Assembly (NCBI GenBank): GCA_023512255.1
Contig: JAILZY010000137.1
Span: 1-6,814 of the forward strand
Source of the DNA: a bacterium
GTDB lineage: Bacteria > SZUA-182 > DTGQ01
DNA: 6,814 nt
Reading direction: 5' to 3'
Positions 1 to 5,875 of this stretch are shown piece by piece. The translations under genes were made by a program, and so were the position numbers. Each line of letters starts with the position of its first letter. The first letter of the stretch is position 1. The notes under the pieces are model-generated. The model saw nothing but the letters and a program-made list of their open reading frames with translations, ran no database searches and was not told where the DNA came from.

Positions 1-112
1 TTTGCAGAAATTTCTTAACGCCTTGAAATCTTTAAAAATTACCTCTAATAGAAAATCCAGTAAAATCAAGGGTTCGGAAAAAAGTGCAAAAGCATAGAAT
101 ATAACTGAACGG

Positions 113-898
113 TTAACCATTAATGGCCAGCCTGGAATCCAAAAATAGCTTGATTTTTTCTATTTCTCCAACCACCGCTCTACAGGCGGGAAAGGGGGAT
201 CTGCCCTGAGCATCGGCTTCAACCAGCTCCCAATCGAATGGCAGAGAGCCGATAAGCTCAAAATCAGGCAATTGACTGACAATAAAATCCCGATCCTTAG
301 AATGGCGCACCTTATTGGCTACTAAAAAAATTTGCGAAATCCCAATCTCAAAAGCTAAACGACGGATATCCTTGGCCGTCTGAAGACTCCGATGACCCGG
401 CTCAACCACAACCAGAAGAGCATTGACCGCCTTGGCTGTCCCTCTGCCCAGATGCTCAATGCCTGCCTCCATGTCCAAAATCAAGACCTCATCCTGTCTC
501 AGCAACAGATGAGTTACCAAGGCCTTGATAAACGTATTCTCAGGACAATAACAGCCACTGCCGCCAGGCTTGGGTGTTCCAAGAGCCAGCAGCAAAATAT
601 TCTCAAACCGTACCCCGAACCGCTCAGCCACATCATCCACCGAAGGATTGATCTTAAAGAACCCTCCCCCTGCTCCTGGACGCGCTCCTGTGCGCTCCTC
701 AATCAGAGAGGTTAGGGTACTAAGCGGCTGAATTTTAGCCACCTCCGATTCTGGAAAACCAATAGCTGCGGCCAAATTAGCGTCAGGGTCAGCATCAATG
801 GCTAAAACCCTACGCCCTTGCTGCGAATAAAGCCTGGCCAAAATGGCCGACACAGTCGTTTTACCAACTCCACCTTTACCAGTAACTGCAATTTTCAC
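113..898 (-). CDS. cooC: CooC/AcsF-type nickel-insertion ATPase (CODH/ACS maturation factor)
   Basis: A 261-residue MinD/ParA-like P-loop ATPase. The deviant Walker A motif GKGGVGKTT is at residues 7-15, with signature Lys8 and Lys13. The IDADPDAN segment with Asp37 follows. A Cys-Tyr-Cys pair (Cys116, Cys118) sits in GSGCYCPEN, and the Walker B-like LILDMEAGIEHLGRGT spans 139-154. In characterised CooC proteins the CxC pair binds nickel at the dimer interface, and ATP hydrolysis drives nickel insertion into carbon monoxide dehydrogenase or acetyl-CoA synthase in the cytoplasm. The start is GTG, chosen because the family begins right at M-K-I-A-V-x-G-K-G-G; AAGGAG lies 12 nt upstream (911-916). 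It follows the IclR gene on the same strand with a 61-bp gap and no clear terminator between them, so co-transcription is likely. No CODH subunit is visible; one could lie further left. CooC versus AcsF cannot be decided here. Confidence 0.9.
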   Translation of the reverse strand: MKIAVTGKGGVGKTTVSAILARLYSQQGRRVLAIDADPDANLAAAIGFPESEVAKIQPLSTLTSLIEERTGARPGAGGGFFKINPSVDDVAERFGVRFENILLLALGTPKPGGSGCYCPENTFIKALVTHLLLRQDEVLILDMEAGIEHLGRGTAKAVNALLVVVEPGHRSLQTAKDIRRLAFEIGISQIFLVANKVRHSKDRDFIVSQLPDFELIGSLPFDWELVEADAQGRSPFPACRAVVGEIEKIKLFLDSRLAING

Positions 899-959
899 AA
901 TACCTTGAGACTCCTTAGATTGTAGTATTCCCCCTTGGCCTCACCAAAAACTCTAATTT

Positions 960-1778
960 TTAGGAAGACTCTACACCATACCCAAGACGGCGGGAAATCT
1001 CCATGGCAGCATTTTTGACCAGCGGGACCAGTTCCTTCTCGATTCTATCGTTAGACATACGATTCACAGGGCCGGAAATGCAAACGCCTGCCACCACGTT
1101 CTCAGTATAGTCCCAAACAGGTGCGCCAACACACTTGACATCCTCTTCATATTCTTCATTATCAATGGCATAGCCCTGCTTACGCACCATCTCAAGATGC
1201 TTTAGCATCTCACTTTCAGACACAATGGTGTTTTGGGTATACCTTTTTAGCCCTACCTCCTTGAGGAGTTTGCGAATTTCCTCAGGAGACTTATACGCTA
1301 CCTGAACTTTTCCGGCTGAGGTGCAAAACAAAGAAGCCCGACGACCAATCATAGGAACAATTCGAACCGGACGGCAAGTTTCCATCATATCAACATAGAC
1401 AACCTCTCCACGATCACATACAGATAGATAAGCAGTTTCCATAGTCTTGGTCGCCAATCTATCGAGGACATCATGAGCCTGACTGACCAGCCCCATTCTC
1501 CGCAGGTAGGCTTGCCCGAGTTCAAGACATCTCAATCCTAGCCGATAGTTACCAGTGACAGGATTTTGTTCAATATAACCTTGATAGGACAAGGTGGTGA
1601 GTAGCCGAAAGACATTATTTTTAGGTAATTTTAGTCGATAACTTAGGGTGGTAACTCCTAACTCTTTCTCGTTGCTCAGAATGAAAACGTTAAAGACGTC
1701 AAGAGCACGAACTACGGACCGGATTAAATAATCATAAATATCTCTTTTCTTCGTCTCGCTCTTCTTCATCTCACCCAT
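960..1778 (-). CDS. IclR-family transcriptional regulator
   Basis: A 272-residue protein with the usual IclR layout and length. An N-terminal winged helix-turn-helix lies at about residues 20-82 (RALDVFNVF, then LSYRLKLPKNNVFRLLTTL as the recognition region, then GYIEQNPVTGNYRLG as the wing). A C-terminal GAF-like effector-binding domain covers about 96-268. The family signature is seen as GYAIDNEEYEEDVKCVGAPV (about 202-221), with Cys216 in the usual place. IclR proteins bind palindromic operators as dimers or tetramers, sense small carboxylic or aromatic metabolites, and often autoregulate. The effector cannot be read from sequence. The first ATG (1778) has AAGG only about 3 nt upstream; the fourth codon (ATG at 1769) is better spaced from the same AAGG, so the true start may be 9 nt later. 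It is likely to be the first gene of a unit with the downstream CooC gene. Confidence 0.92.
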   Translation of the reverse strand: MGEMKKSETKKRDIYDYLIRSVVRALDVFNVFILSNEKELGVTTLSYRLKLPKNNVFRLLTTLSYQGYIEQNPVTGNYRLGLRCLELGQAYLRRMGLVSQAHDVLDRLATKTMETAYLSVCDRGEVVYVDMMETCRPVRIVPMIGRRASLFCTSAGKVQVAYKSPEEIRKLLKEVGLKRYTQNTIVSESEMLKHLEMVRKQGYAIDNEEYEEDVKCVGAPVWDYTENVVAGVCISGPVNRMSNDRIEKELVPLVKNAAMEISRRLGYGVESS

Positions 1779-1802
1779 TAACCTTTTTCAGTCTACTGTA
1801 GA

Positions 1803-1859
1803 AAGCCTTTCCTGTGATTGCCCTATCCAGCAGAAGCTTGCCTGGTTGCCCCTATCCAG
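1803..1859. repeat. Imperfect 27-28 bp tandem duplication in the iclR leader
   Basis: The segments 1803-1830 and 1834-1859 align with small gaps: both begin AAGC, pass through CCTG and end TTGCCC(C)TATCCAG. The second unit continues into a small hairpin, CCCCT-ATCC-AGGGG (1849-1862). On the minus strand these lie just upstream of the iclR start, inside the long leader expected from the promoter at 2018-2046. Role unknown. Confidence 0.6.
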
Positions 1860-1907
1860 GGGAGAGCGATCTTGTCCCAACTTCCGGCAAGCAGATTTTA
1901 GAGCCTA

Positions 1908-1956
1908 TACTAAGAGTACTAAGAGCCTACTATTAGGAAGATCCTTGTACTAAGAC
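1908..1956. repeat. Three short TACTAAGA repeats upstream of iclR
   Basis: TACTAAGAG occurs back to back at 1908-1916 and 1917-1925, and TACTAAGAC at 1948-1956. The first pair is bracketed by two GAGCCTA copies (1901-1907 and 1923-1929). They could be binding sites for a regulator or remnants of local duplication; nothing more can be said. Confidence 0.45.
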
Positions 1957-2017
1957 ACCAGGATAATTGCTAACTTGCAGGTAGTTTTATGAACAGCTTC
2001 TACCAGAGGTAAGAGGC

Positions 2018-2046
2018 AGTTTAACACGCTGTTTTATTCTTGTCAA
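2018..2046 (-). promoter_or_regulatory. Candidate sigma70-type promoter for the iclR-cooC unit
   Basis: Read on the minus strand, a perfect -35 box TTGACA (2041-2046) is followed after exactly 17 nt by TAAACT (2018-2023), which matches four of six consensus -10 bases including the key T, A and final T. Transcription would start near 2011 and leave a leader of about 230 nt before the IclR start codon. No better promoter is visible closer to the gene. Confidence 0.5.
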
Positions 2047-2049
2047 GAA
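2037..2049. promoter_or_regulatory. Perfect 13-bp palindrome over the -35 box, candidate operator
   Basis: TTCTTG-T-CAAGAA is a perfect dyad that contains the TTGACA -35 hexamer of the minus-strand promoter. An IclR-family dimer bound here would compete with RNA polymerase, which suits autoregulation of the adjacent regulator. Next to it, AAAAATA-CC-TATTTTT (2048-2063) forms a second AT-rich dyad. The protein that binds is an inference from position. Confidence 0.4.
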
Positions 2050-2324
2050 AAATACCTATTTTTTCAAGGAATCAAAAAGCGATCGGCAATGGATGGGAAT
2101 TCTTTAGGTGCGATTAAATTTTGGGGGGATAAAATAGAAAGCTGTTTTAATTTTTCCAAAAATCGTCTCTTAAGATGGGGCAAATCTTAGATGGTTCAAA
2201 ATATTTCACCTTATGATCCACAATCCAAAGCCTTCTACTGACCGAACTCAAGATTACATAATAATTCTATTTGAAATTAGTGAATAATTTAGCGTTACAA
2301 AAACAGATTACATTCCTGTTGACT

Positions 2325-2338
2325 CGACCGAACGGTCG
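2325..2338. promoter_or_regulatory. CGACCG-AA-CGGTCG palindrome, possible operator
   Basis: A perfect 6-bp inverted repeat around AA, unusually GC-rich for its AT-rich surroundings. It resembles operators bound by small helix-turn-helix dimers such as TetR-family proteins, but no such regulator is in the window and no promoter is seen next to it. Confidence 0.3.
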
Positions 2339-2387
2339 GACCAGAAGACTAAATGGGCGAGAGGGGAAAATTTATCTTGCCCTTTGC

Positions 2388-2450
2388 AGGTTTTTAATCT
2401 TTGATGGCCAGGTTTTAATCTTTGATGGCTTCGATTATACTTTGATCGCT
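2388..2450. repeat. Tandem ~21-bp units (two good copies, one degenerate)
   Basis: The units 2388-2409 and 2410-2430 are nearly identical, sharing TTTTAATCTTTGATGGC after AGG, with one extra T in the first. A third, degenerate unit ends in TTTGATCGCT at 2450. The spacing of about 21 bp equals two helical turns, so all copies face the same side of the DNA. They lie about 40 bp left of the ~74-bp inverted repeat. Confidence 0.65.
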
Positions 2451-2476
2451 CTTATATATCAGACACCATAAACCCT
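2446..2476. repeat. Degenerate partial copy of the ~74-bp repeat
   Basis: TCGCTCTTAT at 2446-2455, a CCAT shortly after, and AACCCT at 2471-2476 match in order and orientation the right-hand repeat copy beginning at 6741, but with an internal deletion and several mismatches. Its ACCATAAACCCT (2465-2476) also recurs at 2488-2499 inside the left intact copy. This makes the left boundary a partial inverted pair. Confidence 0.4.
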
Positions 2477-2486
2477 ATATCAGAAC

Positions 2487-2561
2487 AACCATAAACCCTC
2501 GAAGGGGCTTAGCTCTTTATTAGGGTTATGTCTCTCAATGGTAGCTAATAAATAAGAGCGA
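2487..2561 (-). repeat. Left copy of a ~74-bp inverted repeat flanking the sugar operon
   Basis: This 75-bp segment is the reverse complement of 6741-6814 with a single one-base indel (CTCTTTATTA here, CTCTTATTA in the other copy). It has internal dyad structure. GCTCTTTATTAG (2512-2523) pairs with CTAATAAATAAGAGC (2545-2559) with a 3-nt bulge around a 21-nt loop, and CCCT-CGA-AGGG (2496-2506) makes a second small hairpin. Identity with the right copy stops at 2562 on the inner side; the outer limit cannot be set because the right copy reaches the window end. Confidence 0.95.
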
Positions 2562-2577
2562 CTTTGATTATATTTTC

Positions 2578-2606
2578 TTGGTTATTTCTTATAATCCTGG
2601 TATAAT
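2578..2606 (+). promoter_or_regulatory. Extended -10 promoter for the four-gene sugar operon
   Basis: TTGGTT (2578-2583) is separated by 17 nt from a perfect -10 TATAAT (2601-2606), which is preceded by TGG, forming the extended -10 motif TGnTATAAT. A second TATAAT at 2590-2595 has no suitable -35. Transcription would begin near 2613 and give a leader of about 57 nt. The promoter lies just inside the left inverted repeat, so the operon carries its own promoter within the flanked unit. Confidence 0.65.
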
Positions 2607-2669
2607 TACCTTGATTTATTATATAAGCCTCAGCTACTTACATAATTACCATAGATACTTCTGCACAAC

Positions 2670-3677
2670 ATGCTGATCACTATAGTTATCCCGGTATATA
2701 ACGGCGCCCGAACTATCAGGGGGTTGGTCGATAAGCTCATAGCTACTGTGGGCAGTGAGGAGCTCCAAATTGTCCTAGTGAATGATGGAAGCCAGGACAA
2801 CAGTCAGGAAGTCTGTCGCTCCCTGAGTAGAGAGTATGGGCCGATAGTCAAATTCATTGACCTGGCCAAAAACTTCGGCGAGCACAACGCGGTCATGGCT
2901 GGTCTACATTACGCCGAAGGTGACTATGTGGTCATCATGGATGATGATTTCCAGAATCCTCCACAGGAGGTGCCTCTTCTGGTTCAGGAAGCGCTCAGGC
3001 ATAACTATGATATTGTCTATACCTACTATCCTAAAAAGGAGCATTCATGGCTGCGGAATCTAGGCAGTTGGTTCAATGACCAGGTGGCTAACATCCTGCT
3101 AGAGAAGCCTCGAGGGCTTTATCTTTCAAGCTTCAAGTGTCTGAGCCGCTTTGTGGTCAATGAGATTATCAAATATAGCGGACCATATCCCTACATTGAT
3201 GGTCTGGCCCTTCGGTGTACTCGAAATATCGGACGGGTTCAGGTCCAGCACAACAAACGCTTGGAAGGAAGATCAGGCTACACCTTCCGCAAACTGGTCC
3301 GGCTGTGGCTTAATATGTTTGTGAATTTTTCGGTGATGCCTCTTCGGGTCAGCTCCATGCTGGGGCTGCTGTTCACTCTTGTTGGCTTTGTTCTTGGGGT
3401 TCTAGTGATTGTAGAAAAGCTGTCTAATCCGGCGACACCGCTTGGTTGGGCATCGCTGATCGTTACGGTTATAGCCTTCTCCGGCGTCCAGCTTGTCATG
3501 CTTGGCCTTGTGGGCGAATACCTTGGCCGCATGTTCCTGACCAATAACCAAACCCCGCAGTTTATAGTTCGGGGGGTGTACCAAGAAGAGGCAAATCGGG
3601 GAGGTTCCCAGGAAGAGGCGAAATGGGGTACTAAAAATGGCAGCCATGAACAAAATGAATCTCCAAGAGAAGCTTAG
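2670..3677 (+). CDS. Family 2 glycosyltransferase, ArnC/GtrB-like polyprenyl-phosphate sugar transferase
   Basis: A 335-residue GT-A fold enzyme. The N-terminus ITIVIPVYNGA is typical of GT2. VNDGSQDNS (37-45) and MDDDFQNPP (90-98) carry the nucleotide- and metal-binding aspartates. KNFGEHNAVMAGL (67-79) is characteristic of the ArnC/GtrB/DPM1 group, and GRSGYTF (200-206) sits where ArnC has GESKYSF. Two membrane helices follow (about 228-248 and 260-281), then GEYLGR and TPQFIVRG as in ArnC. Such enzymes sit on the inner membrane face and transfer one sugar from a nucleotide sugar to undecaprenyl phosphate. The start fits the family although no Shine-Dalgarno is visible upstream. The hydrophilic tail after residue 304 contains a 9-residue repeat and overlaps the next gene by 41 bp. 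The sugar is unknown; neighbours suggest an amino sugar. Confidence 0.9.
   Translation: MLITIVIPVYNGARTIRGLVDKLIATVGSEELQIVLVNDGSQDNSQEVCRSLSREYGPIVKFIDLAKNFGEHNAVMAGLHYAEGDYVVIMDDDFQNPPQEVPLLVQEALRHNYDIVYTYYPKKEHSWLRNLGSWFNDQVANILLEKPRGLYLSSFKCLSRFVVNEIIKYSGPYPYIDGLALRCTRNIGRVQVQHNKRLEGRSGYTFRKLVRLWLNMFVNFSVMPLRVSSMLGLLFTLVGFVLGVLVIVEKLSNPATPLGWASLIVTVIAFSGVQLVMLGLVGEYLGRMFLTNNQTPQFIVRGVYQEEANRGGSQEEAKWGTKNGSHEQNESPREA
3582..3628 (+). repeat. 27-bp period duplication in the glycosyltransferase tail
   Basis: Two 20-bp units, 3582-3601 and 3609-3628, share CA(A/G)GAAGAGGC followed by AAAT-like sequence and GGGG. They encode QEEANRGGS and QEEAKWGTK at residues 305-322. The GGGG of the second unit is the only purine-rich stretch suitably placed before the next gene's ATG at 3637. 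Confidence 0.6.
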
Positions 3678-4656
3678 CTGCTTTGAAGGCAAGGATATCC
3701 TGATTACCGGAGGGCTGGGGTTTATCGGCAGCAATCTGGCCATCCGGCTCATCGAGCTTGGGGCTAAGGTAACCCTCCTTGATGCCATGATCGAGGATCA
3801 TGGAGGGAATCTCTTTAATATCGAACCGATTAAAGATCAGGTCAGGGTCAACTTTAGCGATGTTAGGGATGAAAACAGCCTCAGATATTTAGTGCGTGGC
3901 CGTGACTACATCTTTCACCTGGCTGGACAGAATGATCATGTCCTCAGTCTGCAAAACCCCTTCCCCGATATCGACATCAATATCAAAGGAGCAGCTATTC
4001 TGCTTGAGGCCTGCAAACGCTATAATCCGTCGGCCAGGCTTATCTACACCGGAACACGGGGTGAGTATGGTCCTGCTGTCAAGTTGCCAGTCAGTGAGGA
4101 TATGCCGATCAACCCTAAGGGCATTTATGAGCTGTCGAGCCTCACGGCTCAAAAGCTGTTTCAGATTTATCATCACAACCATGCTATCAGGTCTATAACC
4201 TTACGGCTGACCAATATTTACGGTCAGCGGGCCCAGATGAAGCACAATCGCTTCGGCGTAGCCAACTGGTTTATCCGCCTGGCTATTGATAATGAAACCA
4301 TAAAGGTTTTTGGCGACGGCTCCCTGCTGCGGGACTTTCTCTACATTGATGATACGGTTGAAGCTATCCTGCTTTGCGCAGCCACTGAAGAGGCCTACGG
4401 CGAGGTATTCAATGTCGGCAATGATCATCCATCAAGCTTTCTTGAGCTAGCCAAAACCATCATTGAAGTGGCTGGAACTGGCCGGTGGGAATTTGCTCCT
4501 TTTAGCCCAGAGCGGGCGGCTCAAGAACCAGGCCATTTCTATTCGGATATTTCTAAAATCAGGCGAATAGTTGGCTGGGAGCCAAAATCATCCCTAGCTG
4601 AAGGAATCAGAAAGACGGTGGAATATTATAGGCAGTATAAAACTCACTATTGGTAA
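3637..4656 (+). CDS. NAD-dependent epimerase/dehydratase (extended SDR) lacking the catalytic lysine
   Basis: A 339-residue extended short-chain dehydrogenase/reductase. ITGGLGFIG (23-31) is the Rossmann GxxGxxG, DYIFHLAGQ (90-98) is the usual cofactor-domain strand, and YTGTRGEYG (137-145) is the catalytic Ser/Thr region. LRLTNIYGQR (189-198) and FGDGSLLRDFLYIDD (225-239) are substrate-domain signatures of sugar-nucleotide epimerases, dehydratases and decarboxylases. At the catalytic YxxxK position the sequence is Tyr164-Glu-Leu-Ser-Ser168, so lysine is replaced by serine (AGC, 4138-4140). It probably acts on an NDP-sugar, but the reaction cannot be named and may be altered. The first ATG (3637) has GGGG 8 nt upstream; ATGs at 3646 and 3655 are alternatives, since the Rossmann fold begins about residue 19. 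It overlaps the glycosyltransferase by 41 bp in another frame, which implies translational coupling. Confidence 0.88.
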   Translation: MAAMNKMNLQEKLSCFEGKDILITGGLGFIGSNLAIRLIELGAKVTLLDAMIEDHGGNLFNIEPIKDQVRVNFSDVRDENSLRYLVRGRDYIFHLAGQNDHVLSLQNPFPDIDINIKGAAILLEACKRYNPSARLIYTGTRGEYGPAVKLPVSEDMPINPKGIYELSSLTAQKLFQIYHHNHAIRSITLRLTNIYGQRAQMKHNRFGVANWFIRLAIDNETIKVFGDGSLLRDFLYIDDTVEAILLCAATEEAYGEVFNVGNDHPSSFLELAKTIIEVAGTGRWEFAPFSPERAAQEPGHFYSDISKIRRIVGWEPKSSLAEGIRKTVEYYRQYKTHYW

Positions 4657-4665
4657 GTTTCTAGT

Positions 4666-4693
4666 AAATTTGGGTAAGTTTTTTCCTAAATTT
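4666..4693 (+). other. AT-rich inverted repeat in the epimerase-aminotransferase gap
   Basis: AAATTTGGG (4666-4674) and CCTAAATTT (4685-4693) form an imperfect dyad with a T-rich loop. A short direct repeat GGTAAGTTT (4652-4660 and 4673-4681) overlaps it. There is no T-tract after the stem, so this is not a convincing terminator. It may be an mRNA processing or stability element, or meaningless in AT-rich sequence. Confidence 0.3.
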
Positions 4694-4696
4694 CAC

Positions 4697-4711
4697 TCCT
4701 ACTGAGTAGGA
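4697..4711 (+). promoter_or_regulatory. Perfect palindrome that includes the aminotransferase ribosome binding site
   Basis: TCCTACT-G-AGTAGGA is a perfect 7-bp dyad. In RNA it can fold as a 6-bp stem with a TGA loop. Its right arm holds AGGA (4708-4711), which lies 9 nt before the aminotransferase ATG and is the only good Shine-Dalgarno there. Folding would hide the site. A DNA-binding role is equally possible. Confidence 0.45.
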
Positions 4712-4720
4712 CCTGCAAAG

Positions 4721-5869
4721 ATGGAGATGCAGATTCCATTCTTTGAGCTAAAAAAACAATATCTTAGTATCCAAGAAGAAATCGATCAGGCTGTGGCCAG
4801 GGTGTTGCAGAGCGGCTGGTACATTCTGGGCAGGGAAGTAGAGGCTTTTGAAACCGAGTTTGCTGCCTACTGCCAGGCTCGCGCCTGTGTTGGCGTAGCC
4901 TCAGGGACCGATGCTATAAGACTGGCCCTTACGGCCTGCGGAATTGGGGCAGGAGATGAGGTCATCACCGTCCCCAATACTGCCGTGCCGACAATAGTGG
5001 CCATCTGCCTGGCCGGAGCCAAGCCGGTACTGGTCGATGTTGATCCTGCGACCATGACTATGGACCCTGAGCGGCTCAAAGCCTATCTGGAGACTCAAAG
5101 TACCCCCCTGAAAGCCAAAGCAATCATTCCGGTGCACCTGTACGGCCAGCCCGCTGATATGGAGCCCATCCTTGAAATAGCTCGATTCTACGGCCTTCGG
5201 GTAATTGAGGATGCCTGTCAGGCCCACGGAGCCGAATATCAGGGAATCAAAGTGGGGAGTTTGGGTGATGCCGGCTGCTTCAGCTTTTATCCGACTAAAA
5301 ACCTCGGCGGCTACGGCGATGGGGGAATGGTGGCGGTGAATGATGAAAAGCTGGCTAGTCGCTTGCGGATGCTTAGAAATTATGGAGAAGAGAAAAAATA
5401 TTACAACGCCATCTTAGGCTGTAACAGCCGGCTAGATGAATTGCAGGCCGCTATTTTGCGAGTTAAATTGCGCCACCTCGATGCCTGGAACAGCCAAAGA
5501 AAAATCATAGCCGCACGCTATCACTCGCTCCTGTCCGACACTGATTTGATTCTGCCCACCGAGGCATCCTATGCCAAACACATCTGGCACCTCTATGTGG
5601 TCCGCTCACCAAACCGCGACCGGCTGCAGCAGCACTTAGCAGATCATGGTATCTTGACCAGTATCCATTATCCGCTCCCTGTTCACTACCAGAAAGCCTA
5701 TCAGTGGTTAGACTATCCAAGGGGCGCCTTTCCCGTAGCTGAGCGCTGCTCGACCGAGATTCTTTCCCTGCCCCTCTATCCTGAGCTCACTGATGAGCAG
5801 ATCGAATACATTGGCCAGGTTATCCGGCAGGCTAAAGCTAGCGGGGGGAAGGAAAGGAGGGGTAGATGA
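4721..5869 (+). CDS. DegT/DnrJ/EryC1-family PLP-dependent sugar aminotransferase
   Basis: A 382-residue fold-type I aminotransferase of the usual family length. The N-terminus [17 protein letters not shown] is typical of nucleotide-sugar aminotransferases. [10 protein letters not shown] (61-70) binds the cofactor phosphate, EDACQAHGA (163-171) has Asp164 for the pyridine nitrogen, and [15 protein letters not shown] (188-202) has the Schiff-base Lys193. [12 protein letters not shown] (233-244) and the C-terminal [13 protein letters not shown] (315-327) complete the family pattern. These cytoplasmic enzymes transaminate a keto group on an NDP-hexose, usually with glutamate. The pattern recalls the QdtB/FdtB/ArnB group, but position specificity cannot be read. 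All catalytic residues I can check are present. It lies 64 bp after the epimerase, the largest gap in the operon, and it ends in frame with the methyltransferase three codons before that gene's start. Confidence 0.93.
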   Translation: MEMQIPFFELKKQYLSIQEEIDQAVARVLQSGWYILGREVEAFETEFAAYCQARACVGVASGTDAIRLALTACGIGAGDEVITVPNTAVPTIVAICLAGAKPVLVDVDPATMTMDPERLKAYLETQSTPLKAKAIIPVHLYGQPADMEPILEIARFYGLRVIEDACQAHGAEYQGIKVGSLGDAGCFSFYPTKNLGGYGDGGMVAVNDEKLASRLRMLRNYGEEKKYYNAILGCNSRLDELQAAILRVKLRHLDAWNSQRKIIAARYHSLLSDTDLILPTEASYAKHIWHLYVVRSPNRDRLQQHLADHGILTSIHYPLPVHYQKAYQWLDYPRGAFPVAERCSTEILSLPLYPELTDEQIEYIGQVIRQAKASGGKERRGR

Positions 5870-5875
5870 GAATTG
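5854..5875 (+). promoter_or_regulatory. Ribosome binding site and TTG start of the methyltransferase
   Basis: AAGGAGG (5854-5860) lies 12 nt before the TTG at 5873. An ATG at 5866-5868 overlaps the aminotransferase TGA (ATGA) at better spacing, but it is out of frame and stops after six codons (TGA 5884-5886). The TTG is chosen because conserved family residues EYxxMFxLE begin only four codons later, and an in-frame TGA (5867-5869) excludes an earlier start. Confidence 0.65.

Larger units (their letters stand above)
1779..2669. other. Long intergenic region between the divergent IclR gene and the sugar operon
   Basis: About 890 bp, mostly AT-rich, in which I find no convincing gene. The only open frame of note (2271-2471, plus strand, TTG start) has no ribosome binding site. 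It runs through a tandem repeat that gives it a repeated LIFDG and resembles no family I know. The region holds, from left to right: a tandem duplication in the iclR leader, TACTAAGA repeats, a minus-strand promoter with a palindrome, a CGACCG/CGGTCG palindrome, three ~21-bp tandem units, the left ~74-bp inverted repeat and a plus-strand promoter. The part between about 2070 and 2320 shows nothing specific beyond AT-rich sequence. Confidence 0.7.

Noticed and set aside
392-715. 107-codon plus-strand frame opposite cooC
   Set aside because: Antisense shadow of a well-supported gene; no motif or ribosome binding site.
919-947. Possible internal minus-strand promoter TTGGTG-N17-TACAAT between iclR and cooC
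   Set aside because: The -35 matches only TTG, and the start point would fall about at the cooC Shine-Dalgarno, leaving it partly outside the transcript.
1849-1862. CCCCT-ATCC-AGGGG as a terminator
   Set aside because: No T-tract on either strand and it lies inside the expected iclR leader.
2271-2471. 66-codon plus-strand open frame starting with TTG
   Set aside because: No ribosome binding site, no recognisable domain, and it runs through tandem repeats that create a repeated LIFDG. It ends beside the inverted repeat in non-coding style sequence.
2487-2561. CRISPR repeat or integron attC interpretation of the ~74-bp element
   Set aside because: Only two intact copies 4.2 kb apart in inverted orientation, no spacer array, and no integrase or R'/R'' core sites seen.
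3402-3788. 128-codon minus-strand frame across the glycosyltransferase-epimerase junction
   Set aside because: Antisense to two clear genes and without features of a real protein.
4901-5227. 108-codon minus-strand frame inside the aminotransferase
   Set aside because: Shadow of the PLP aminotransferase frame; its composition only mirrors the coding strand.
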